DNA from: Sphingopyxis chilensis
GTDB taxonomy: Bacteria; Pseudomonadota; Alphaproteobacteria; Sphingomonadales; Sphingomonadaceae
Direction: 5' to 3'
Assembly: GCF_035930445.1 (NCBI RefSeq)
Contig: NZ_CP142394.1
Location: forward strand, 2,513,501 to 2,577,500
Length of the DNA: 64,000 nt
Shown here in pieces: positions 57,436 through 64,000 of the stretch. The notes beneath the pieces were generated by a model that worked only from the letters and a program-made list of their open reading frames with translations, ran no database searches and was not told the origin of the DNA. A program made the translations under genes and the position numbers. Each line of letters begins with the position of its first letter. Within the stretch, counting starts at the first letter, position 1.

Positions 57436-58560
57436 TTACGCGTGGTCGATGACCAGGCCGTCGATTTCGTTCGCGACGTCCTCGAAACTGTCGGTGACGC
57501 GTTCGAGATGGCGGAAAAGTTCACGCGCGATCAGGAAGCGCGTCGGATTCGCCTCGCCATGCTCGCGGAACAGGCGCTTGAGCCCGGCGGCGTGAATTTC
57601 GTCGGCGTGCCCTTCCATCCGCACCAGCCGCTCGGTGAGTTCGTGAAGGCGCGGACCGTTGGCGCCGATGTTGCGGAGCAGCGGCAGCGCCTCGGCGGTG
57701 AGGCGCGCGGCATCGACGATGATGCCCGCTATATCGCGCATTTCGGGCTCGAATTCGGTAACGTCATAGAGGTCGACCGCGCCCGCGGTCTTCTGCATCT
57801 CGTCGATCGCGTCGTCCATCGAGGCGATCAGGTCGGTAATGGCGCTGCGGTCGAACGGGGTCAGGAAAGTGCGGCGGACGGTCTGCAGCACTTCGCGGGT
57901 GATCGCATCAGCGTCATGCTCGCGCTCGATGATTTCCTGCACATGGTCGGCCATTCCCTCGCCGCCCTGCAGCATGCGCGACAGCGCATTGGCGCCGGCG
58001 ACGAGCGTTGCGGCGTGGCTTTCGAACAATTCAAAGAAATTTCCCTGTCGCGGCAGCAAACGCTGAAACCATGCGAACATCCAGCTAACCCCTGTCTTGT
58101 CGGCTACATTATGGGCGACCCCGCGCGGCTGGGCAACGGCGCGGAAGCCGCTGTCGCCGAACGAGCGGATCAGCGCTTGCAAATCGGGCTCGTCGACCGC
58201 CGACGCGGCGTCACTGAACGAGAACCATTTGCGGTCGCGTTCGTCCATTTCCTTCCAGTCGTCGAGTTCGTTCGTCACCGCGAGAGGGAAGACTTCGACG
58301 TTGTACATGATCGACGCGCCGTTCGCGCGGCGCTTCCTATATTCATAACTGCCGATCGGCGTCGGGCAGACCGCGCCGATCACCCCCGCCTCTTCCTCGG
58401 CTTCGACCGCTGCGGCGGCGTGACGCGTCATACCGTTCAGCGGATTGCCCTTCGGCACCACCCAGCGCCTGGTCTCGCGCGATGTGATCAAAAGAATTTC
58501 GGTCGGACCGTCCTGCTGAGGTCCGCCGAATCGATAGGGTAGGACCGCGATCTGGCGCAT
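57436..58560 (-). CDS. Nudix domain fused to DUF47 (PhoU-like) phosphate transport accessory
   Basis: A 374-residue protein of two parts in one frame. Residues 1-145 are a Nudix hydrolase of the DIPP-type class: TSRETRRWVVPKG and a Nudix box with VEAEEEAG in place of REAxEEAG (metal glutamates kept, arginine lost). Residues 161-374 (MFAWFQRLLPRQGNFFELFE onward) are a full DUF47/PhoU-like protein, which regulates PiT transport. The second ATG (58080) has AGGGG eight bases upstream, so DUF47 may also be made alone. Upstream of the PiT gene. The fusion may be ancestral or a lost stop. Confidence 0.85.
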   Translation of the reverse strand: MRQIAVLPYRFGGPQQDGPTEILLITSRETRRWVVPKGNPLNGMTRHAAAAVEAEEEAGVIGAVCPTPIGSYEYRKRRANGASIMYNVEVFPLAVTNELDDWKEMDERDRKWFSFSDAASAVDEPDLQALIRSFGDSGFRAVAQPRGVAHNVADKTGVSWMFAWFQRLLPRQGNFFELFESHAATLVAGANALSRMLQGGEGMADHVQEIIEREHDADAITREVLQTVRRTFLTPFDRSAITDLIASMDDAIDEMQKTAGAVDLYDVTEFEPEMRDIAGIIVDAARLTAEALPLLRNIGANGPRLHELTERLVRMEGHADEIHAAGLKRLFREHGEANPTRFLIARELFRHLERVTDSFEDVANEIDGLVIDHA

Positions 58561-58699
58561 TTAGATCAATCCTTTCCTATGGTTGGTACGGCGCGATGGC
58601 AGAATGATGACAATCGGGTTTCGCCCCTATGACAATAATGTGACAGCGACAAGGGGAGCGCCGCCGTTTCGGCCCCTACTTTCACGGCTGTCAATTCGA

Positions 58700-58712
58700 T
58701 TGCAAAATGCAA
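58700..58712. promoter_or_regulatory. Inverted repeat upstream of the monooxygenase
   Basis: TTGCAAAATGCAA, five-base arms around three As, 46 bases before the ATG. Could be an operator or part of a promoter; no regulator is linked. Confidence 0.3.
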
Positions 58713-58757
58713 CGCGGTGCGTAAGCTGCCTCCCAAAGACAGATGGGAGACGAAACG

Positions 58758-60296
58758 ATGGCAGGCACGGCGACGATGGAACGCCCCGTGGACGCAAAGG
58801 CTGCACCGGTCGATCAGGACGTGCTGATTGTCGGCGCCGGCATTTCGGGCATCGGCATGGCCGTGCATCTGCAGATGAATTGCCCGGACCGCAGCTTCAC
58901 ACTCGTCGAGCGCCGCGAACAGCTTGGCGGCACCTGGGACCTGTTCCGTTACCCCGGCATCCGTTCGGACAGCGACATGCACACGCTCGGCTTCATCTTC
59001 GAACCGTGGAAACATGAAAAGTCGATCGCCGATGGGCCGGCGATCCTCGACTATCTCAACCGGATCGTCGACGAGCGCCATATTCGCGAGCGCATCCGCT
59101 TCGACCGCAAGGTCGTCGGCGCCGACTGGGACAGCTCAGCCGCGCGCTGGACGGTCACGATGGAAGACGGCAAGGGCGCGACAACGACGACGACCGCGCG
59201 CTGGCTCTATCTCGGTTCGGGCTATTATGATTATGACGAGCCCTTCGACGCGCAGTTCGCGGGGCGTGAGGATTTTCAGGGACAGATCATCCACCCGCAA
59301 TTCTGGCCGAAGGATCTTGATTACAAGGACAAGAAGATCGTCGTGATCGGGTCGGGCGCCACCGCGGTCACCATCGTCCCCTCGATGAAGGAAGCCGCAC
59401 ACGTCACGATGCTCCAGCGCACGCCGACCTGGTATTTCATCCGCCCGGCGAAGGACGGCTTCGCCAATTTCCTGCGCAAATTCCTGCCCGAAAAACTGGC
59501 GTACAGGATCACGCGCTTCAAGAACGTCCGGCTGCAGGACATAGCCTTCCGCCGCGCGCGAGAGAGGCCCGAGAAGGTCAAGGAGTTCCTGACCAAGAAG
59601 CTGAAGGCAAGCCTCGGCGACCATTATGATGCCGAGGCCTTCACCCCGCCCTACAACCCCTGGGAACAGCGGCTGTGCCTCGTCCCCGACGCCGATTTCT
59701 TCGAGGCGATGAAGGCAGGCAGGGCGTCGGTGGTGACCGACCATATCGAGCGGTTCGATGCGGCGGGCATCCAGCTCAAATCGGGCAAGCATCTCGACGC
59801 CGACATCATCATCACAGCGACCGGCCTGAAGCTTGCGGTCGCTGGCAAAATCCCGGTGCGTGTCGATGGCGCGCCCGTCCACTGGAACGAACATTTCTAT
59901 TACAAGGCGTGCATGTTCTCGAACGTTCCGAACTTCTCGGCGGTGTTCGGCTATCTCAATGCGAGCTGGACGCTGCGGGCCGACATCGTGTCCGAATATG
60001 TCTGCCGCGTGCTCAACCATATGCGCGACACGGGAACGACGGTCGCGACGCCGGCGCTCGCCGATCCGTCGAGCCTCGAGGAAGAAAATGTCTTCGACTT
60101 CTCGTCGGGCTATATCCAGCGTTCGCTGCACATCATGCCGAAGAGCACGGCCACCCTGCCCTGGCGGCTCAGCCAGCATTATGTCCAGGACCGGATCGAC
60201 ATGCGCACCGGGGCGATCGCCGATGGCGTGCTGACCTTCACCAATGCGAGGGCGAAGGTCGCGGCGGCTCCAGCGGAACTCGAAGCAGCCGAGTAA
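58758..60296 (+). CDS. Flavin-containing monooxygenase, Baeyer-Villiger type
   Basis: A 512-residue FAD/NADPH enzyme. VLIVGAGISGIGMAVHL binds FAD, VIGSGATAVTIVPS binds NADPH, and FQGQIIHPQFWP matches the FxGxxxHxxxWP signature. GGGAG eight bases before the ATG at 58758 fixes the start; an ATG at 58743 is less likely. Oxidises ketones or related carbonyl compounds; substrate unknown. Confidence 0.92.
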   Translation: MAGTATMERPVDAKAAPVDQDVLIVGAGISGIGMAVHLQMNCPDRSFTLVERREQLGGTWDLFRYPGIRSDSDMHTLGFIFEPWKHEKSIADGPAILDYLNRIVDERHIRERIRFDRKVVGADWDSSAARWTVTMEDGKGATTTTTARWLYLGSGYYDYDEPFDAQFAGREDFQGQIIHPQFWPKDLDYKDKKIVVIGSGATAVTIVPSMKEAAHVTMLQRTPTWYFIRPAKDGFANFLRKFLPEKLAYRITRFKNVRLQDIAFRRARERPEKVKEFLTKKLKASLGDHYDAEAFTPPYNPWEQRLCLVPDADFFEAMKAGRASVVTDHIERFDAAGIQLKSGKHLDADIIITATGLKLAVAGKIPVRVDGAPVHWNEHFYYKACMFSNVPNFSAVFGYLNASWTLRADIVSEYVCRVLNHMRDTGTTVATPALADPSSLEEENVFDFSSGYIQRSLHIMPKSTATLPWRLSQHYVQDRIDMRTGAIADGVLTFTNARAKVAAAPAELEAAE

Positions 60297-60299
60297 GCT

Positions 60300-60482
60300 T
60301 TAGTCGGCGTGCTCGGGCTTGCCCTTGGTCGAGCCCTTGGCGAAATCCTCGAGTTGCTTTTCGGTCATGCTGTCGGCCATCTCTTTCGACGCGCCCTTGA
60401 GCTTCGACTTGGGCGTGTCGCCGCGCTTGGCACTGAGCGCCGCGCCGGCGGCTTTCTGCTGGGCTTTGGATTTGGCTGGCAT
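60300..60482 (-). CDS. DUF3008 small protein
   Basis: A 60-residue basic protein of the DUF3008 family (MPAKSKAQQKAAGAALSAKR, SKLKGASKEMADSM). AAAGGAG precedes the ATG. Function unknown. Convergent with the monooxygenase, three bases apart. Confidence 0.88.
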   Translation of the reverse strand: MPAKSKAQQKAAGAALSAKRGDTPKSKLKGASKEMADSMTEKQLEDFAKGSTKGKPEHAD

Positions 60483-60505
60483 GGTCTTTCTCCTTTGCCG
60501 CCCCG

Positions 60506-61441
60506 CTAACCATTAACGATCGTGCCGCCGTTCGGATGCAGCACCTGACCCGACATATAGCTGCTGTCGTCGCAAGCGAGGAACAGGAAGGCGGGCGCGA
60601 CCTCATTGGGTTCGCCGGGACGCTTCATCGGGGTGCCTTCGCCGAACGTCGCAACCTTCTCCGCCGGCGCGCCGCCGCGCGGGTTGAGCGGAGTCCAGAT
60701 CGGGCCGGGCGCGACGCCGTTCACGCGAATCCCCTTTTCGACCAGGTTTTCGCTGAGCGAGCGGGTGAAGGCGGTGATCGCACCCTTGGTGGCGCTGTAA
60801 TCGAGCAGGCCCTTCGATCCCTGATACATCGTCACGCTGGTGCAATTGATGATCGCCGACCCTTTTTTGAGGTGCGGCAGCGCCGCCTGCACCAGATAGA
60901 ACATGCCGAAAATGTTGGTTGCGAAGGTTCGCTGCAGCTGATCTTCGCTGATATCGCGAATGTCCGCCGCCGGATGCTGCTCGCCGGCATTGTTGACGAG
61001 GATGTCGAGGCGACCGAGTTTCTCGACCGTCTGCGCGACGATTTTCTCGCCCATCCTGGGTTTGCCGACATCGGCCTTGATCGCGATCGCGCGCCGTCCT
61101 TCGGCCTCGACGATCGCGGCAGTCTCGACCGCATCGTCCCGGTTTTCGAGATAGACGAGCGCGACGTCGGCGCCCTCGCGCGCGAACAGCGCGCAGACTG
61201 CGCGGCCGATGCCGCTATCGCCGCCGGTAACGATCGCCACCTTGCCGTCGAGCCGGCCCGACCCCGGATAGCGCGGCTCCCATTTCGGTGCGCGGTCGAG
61301 ATCGGCTTCGCGGTCGGATGGCGGCCTGGCTATCGTCTTGTCGCCCCCCACCTCGCGGCGCAGCTTCGCCGCCGCGCTCCGCTTGCCCTTCTTTTCTTTC
61401 GTGTTTTCGCCGACCTTGCCGGCCTTGGGCTGCTTCGCCAT
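60506..61441 (-). CDS. SDR family oxidoreductase, YghA-like
   Basis: A 311-residue SDR with a basic N-terminal extension of about 65 residues (GKVGENTKEKKGKRSAAAKL). VTGGDSGIGRAVCAL binds the cofactor; NNAGEQHP and YSATKGAI (catalytic tyrosine) are clear. This extended form is found in stress-related YghA-type proteins. Confidence 0.9.
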   Translation of the reverse strand: MAKQPKAGKVGENTKEKKGKRSAAAKLRREVGGDKTIARPPSDREADLDRAPKWEPRYPGSGRLDGKVAIVTGGDSGIGRAVCALFAREGADVALVYLENRDDAVETAAIVEAEGRRAIAIKADVGKPRMGEKIVAQTVEKLGRLDILVNNAGEQHPAADIRDISEDQLQRTFATNIFGMFYLVQAALPHLKKGSAIINCTSVTMYQGSKGLLDYSATKGAITAFTRSLSENLVEKGIRVNGVAPGPIWTPLNPRGGAPAEKVATFGEGTPMKRPGEPNEVAPAFLFLACDDSSYMSGQVLHPNGGTIVNG

Positions 61442-61457
61442 GGGCTTTTCCTTCGGT

Positions 61458-62285
61458 TCAGTTGATGGGGAGGAAATCGCGCGCGAACTCGTCCTTCACG
61501 ACCTTGACGAGCGCGCCGGTCATCGGGAGGTTCACCTTGTAACTTCCCTCGGCATAGGCGCCGATTTCATAGGGCGCGATCGCGACCGTCAGCCGGTCGA
61601 GATACCGCCCGTCCGACGAGCCGAGCCACACCGTCTGCGCCGACGCCGGCGGGCATTTGGCAAAGACGCTGTCGGGCGCCTCCTCGATCCCCTTCGCCGC
61701 CTTCGCGCGTTTGATCCCGGCGCAAAAGGCATCGCGGACTACGGCATCGAAGGCCGCGCTGCTCTGGAAAAGGTCGAGCGGCTTCATCTGCTTGCGCCGG
61801 TTGCGGTCCCAGATCAGCGTGTCGAAGGTCTGCATTCCGTGGGCGCCGCCCGAATAGGTTTCGATCTCCGCCGACAGGCTGAGGAAGCGCGGCGTGCTGG
61901 TGACGCGCTGCCACCTCTGGCGGTGGCTATGTTTGCGGTAAGGGTAGCCATCCTTCTCGGCCGCGTCCTTGTCGCGCCGTGCCGCCGCGATCAACGCTTC
62001 GCGTTTTGCCTCCCGGTCGCCGTCGAGCGCTTTCGCCAGCTCGGGAATCCGCGCCGCCTCCACGGGATAGGCATAGGCGAATTCGACCAGTTCGTCGCTT
62101 TCGCTGACGTTCGATGCCGCCGCATTCTTCGCGGCCTCATCGGCGGCGCCTTGCGGCGGCGCGCCGGGCACCGATGCCGCGGCGACCTTATCCGCCTTCG
62201 TCGGCCGGTCTTCGGAACAGCCCGCCAGCAGCAGCGCGCCGGCCAGGATCGGGATGGCGTTTCGCCAGGATGTGTCGATCGTCAT
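61458..62285 (-). CDS. DUF3298/DUF4163 lipoprotein
   Basis: A 275-residue lipoprotein: ILAGALLLAGC lipobox, a DUF4163-like N-terminal region, and a C-terminal DUF3298 domain with LSLSAEIETYSGGAHGMQTFDTLIWD. The ATG at 62285 fits the signal peptide. The family includes RsiV-type proteins, but no sigma factor lies nearby. Confidence 0.85.
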   Translation of the reverse strand: MTIDTSWRNAIPILAGALLLAGCSEDRPTKADKVAAASVPGAPPQGAADEAAKNAAASNVSESDELVEFAYAYPVEAARIPELAKALDGDREAKREALIAAARRDKDAAEKDGYPYRKHSHRQRWQRVTSTPRFLSLSAEIETYSGGAHGMQTFDTLIWDRNRRKQMKPLDLFQSSAAFDAVVRDAFCAGIKRAKAAKGIEEAPDSVFAKCPPASAQTVWLGSSDGRYLDRLTVAIAPYEIGAYAEGSYKVNLPMTGALVKVVKDEFARDFLPIN

Positions 62286-62340
62286 GCCGACATAACGCCG
62301 GGAATCGACAAAATATCCCGGGCGGCTTAGCACGGCTCTC

Positions 62341-63744
62341 ATGATCGACTATTCCGACCTGATCCAGCCCGACAAGGGACAGGATGCCCGCCCGATCCAT
62401 CTCGTCGACAAAAAGGGCTATGACGAATGGCTGAAGAGCCGCAGTGCGCGCGAACGCGCCCATCTGGCTGCGGTCGGTTTCAAACCCGACGCATTCGTCC
62501 ATGCGATCCTGCCGGGCGACGATCCCGAAAAATGGGCAGTCGTCACCGCCGTCGCGAACGTGGAGAGCCTGTCGGCCTGGTGCCTCGCCAAGCTGGGGCA
62601 AATCCTTCCCGAAGGCCGCTACCGCCTCGAAGGCCAGCAACCCGGCAAGGCGCTGTTCGGCTGGATGAGCGCGCAATATCGTTTCGACACCTATAAATCG
62701 AACGCACCGGCGAAAGGCCCGCGCGCCCTGCTCACAACCGACGTCGGCGCGATCGCGCCGATGTTGGCGGAGATGCGCGCGGTCGCGCTCGTCCGAAACC
62801 TCGTCAACACGCCCGCCGCCGACATGGGTCCCGCCGCGATCGAGAAAGAAGCCGAGCGCATCGCCAAGGCGCATGGCGGCAAGCTCAGCGTCACCAAGGG
62901 CGAGGCGCTCGAACAAGGCTATCCGATGATCCACGCGGTCGGGCGCGCGGCGGCGAAGCATCATGCGCCGCGGCTGATCGAGATCATATGGGGCAAGGAG
63001 GATCACCCGCGCGTCGCGCTGGTCGGCAAGGGGATTAGCTTCGACAGCGGCGGGCTTGACATCAAGCCTGCGGCAGGGATGCGGCTGATGAAAAAGGATA
63101 TGGGCGGCGCGGCGCATGTGCTCGCGCTCGCCGAACTGGTGATGGCGAGCGGGCTGCCGGTGCGGCTTCACTGTCTGGTCGCGGCGGCCGAAAACGCGAT
63201 TTCGGCGGACGCTTTCCGCCCCGGCGATGTGCTCAAGAGTCGCAAGGGTTTGACCGTCGAGATCGGCAATACCGACGCCGAGGGCCGGCTCGTGCTGGGG
63301 GACGCGCTGACGAAGGCCGGCGAAGCCAAGCCCGAGCTGATCGTCGATTTCGCGACGCTGACGGGCGCAGCACGCGTCGCGCTCGGCCCCGACCTGCCGC
63401 CGCTCTTCACGAACGACGACGATCTTGCCGAGGCGATGCTCGCAGGCGGGATCGAACGCGACGATCCCCTGTGGCGGATGCCGCTGTGGGATGGCTATGC
63501 CGACCTGCTCGAAACCGATATCGCCGACCTTGGCAATGCGGGCAGTTCGCCCTTCGCGGGGTCGATCACCGCGGCCTTGTTCCTGAAACGCTTCATCCCC
63601 GACGGGGTGGCTTGGGCGCATCTCGATACCTTCGCATGGCGTCCCTCGGCCAAGCCCGGACGCCCGAAGGGCGGCGCGGCGCTGGGGCTGCGCGCCGCAT
63701 GGGCGATGCTCCAGACGCGCTACGACCGGCGTGCGAAAAGCTGA
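62341..63744 (+). CDS. Leucyl aminopeptidase family (M17)
   Basis: A 467-residue metallopeptidase. VGKGISFDSGGLDIKPAAGM and NTDAEGRLVLGDAL carry the metal ligands of M17; the N-terminal domain is shortened, as in other alphaproteobacterial members. Releases amino acids from peptide N-termini. Upstream of an NlpC/P60 gene. Confidence 0.93.
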   Translation: MIDYSDLIQPDKGQDARPIHLVDKKGYDEWLKSRSARERAHLAAVGFKPDAFVHAILPGDDPEKWAVVTAVANVESLSAWCLAKLGQILPEGRYRLEGQQPGKALFGWMSAQYRFDTYKSNAPAKGPRALLTTDVGAIAPMLAEMRAVALVRNLVNTPAADMGPAAIEKEAERIAKAHGGKLSVTKGEALEQGYPMIHAVGRAAAKHHAPRLIEIIWGKEDHPRVALVGKGISFDSGGLDIKPAAGMRLMKKDMGGAAHVLALAELVMASGLPVRLHCLVAAAENAISADAFRPGDVLKSRKGLTVEIGNTDAEGRLVLGDALTKAGEAKPELIVDFATLTGAARVALGPDLPPLFTNDDDLAEAMLAGGIERDDPLWRMPLWDGYADLLETDIADLGNAGSSPFAGSITAALFLKRFIPDGVAWAHLDTFAWRPSAKPGRPKGGAALGLRAAWAMLQTRYDRRAKS

Positions 63745-63829
63745 ACATTCTTGATAATGGAGGTCCTGCTGGTCTAATGGCCCGCGATTGTCCGCGCTCG
63801 GCGGACCTCGGGTTTCATCGGGACGGCAA

Positions 63830-64000
63830 GTGACAGTAGACAGCGGCGAACATTCAGCGGCAAATCGCGTGCGCATGGGGCGCCCCGGCACGGTGGGTGC
63901 CGGCCGCGACCGGTTCGGCCTGACGGGAACTTCGCAAGCCTTCGATCCGCGCGTCGTGGCGATCCGCCCCGACCTTGCCGACATCGCTATCGCCGGCACG
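63830..64000 (+). CDS. NlpC/P60 family peptidase, N-terminal part (cut by window end)
   Basis: From GTG at 63830 the frame stays open to the window end, 57 residues. The AFDPRVVAIRPDLADIAIAG block is the start seen in sphingomonad C40 peptidases that follow the aminopeptidase gene; SH3-like and catalytic domains would lie beyond the window. Confidence 0.6.
   Translation, partial: MTVDSGEHSAANRVRMGRPGTVGAGRDRFGLTGTSQAFDPRVVAIRPDLADIAIAGT

Noticed and set aside
62188..63999. A 603-codon minus-strand frame
   Set aside because: Antisense to the M17 aminopeptidase and the NlpC/P60 start, both of which have clear motifs.

Overview
The window is a GC-rich chromosomal segment from an alphaproteobacterium. 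It most likely comes from a sphingomonad (order Sphingomonadales, possibly Sphingopyxis or a close relative). The evidence is the type of TonB-dependent receptor, the hrcA/rph/rdgB/hemW neighbourhood, the recR-def//fmt-truA cluster, the hisG-hisD-nusB-thiL-hppA run, a DUF1465 (RcdA-type) gene, CarD, a one-cysteine DksA, and several families of short dispersed inverted repeats in the gaps between genes. The genus is an inference. Nearly all of the window is ordinary core chromosome; I see no prophage, insertion sequence, CRISPR array or conjugative module.

Layout. 1-3 kb: a TonB-dependent receptor and a Tat-exported class V aminotransferase cut by the window edge. 3-5.2 kb: a less GC-rich patch of three unrecognised small genes among dispersed repeats, ended by a tRNA-Met. 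5.3-12.7 kb: a 2H phosphoesterase, an alpha/beta hydrolase, mltG-fabF-acpP, a membrane-anchored TPR regulator and a DUF3617 lipoprotein. 12.8-18 kb: uvrB, a small accessory patch with a HicA/HicB toxin-antitoxin pair, and a secreted S10 carboxypeptidase. 18-25.3 kb: a TetR operon with a clear candidate operator, an NRDE protein, infC, an LpoA-like lipoprotein divergent from rsmI-yraN-gshB, and a DedA protein. 25.3-35.5 kb: xerC, hemW, rdgB, rph, a dienelactone hydrolase, hrcA-grpE, def-recR, fmt, truA and carD. 35.8-47.8 kb: an SDR, an S9 peptidase, hppA, thiL, nusB, hisD, hisG, a DUF2332 protein, DUF1465, two YdcH-type genes, a PilZ protein and dksA. 48.3-56.3 kb: an extreme serine-repeat secreted protein, serS, surE, a TrkA-N potassium channel, a DUF423 protein, rimO and a large secreted unknown. 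56.4-64 kb: a PiT phosphate transporter with an upstream Nudix-DUF47 fusion, a Baeyer-Villiger-type monooxygenase, a DUF3008 protein, an SDR, a DUF3298-type lipoprotein, an M17 aminopeptidase and the start of an NlpC/P60 protein.

Functionally the window is translation and protein maturation (infC, def, fmt, truA, rsmI, serS, rimO), envelope building (mltG, the LpoA-like protein, fabF/acpP, NlpC/P60), stress and repair (uvrB, hrcA/grpE, gshB, recR, surE) and phosphate/pyrophosphate handling (hppA, PiT, Nudix-DUF47). The observations most worth following are: the in-frame Nudix-DUF47 fusion feeding a PiT transporter; the serine-repeat protein with a sorting-tail-like C-terminus; the infC start region, where the Shine-Dalgarno sequence is spaced for an AUA codon rather than the ATG; a ToxR/CadC-like TPR membrane regulator beside acpP; a 20-bp palindrome that probably is the operator of the TetR operon; and the HicAB patch with an unrecognised companion gene.
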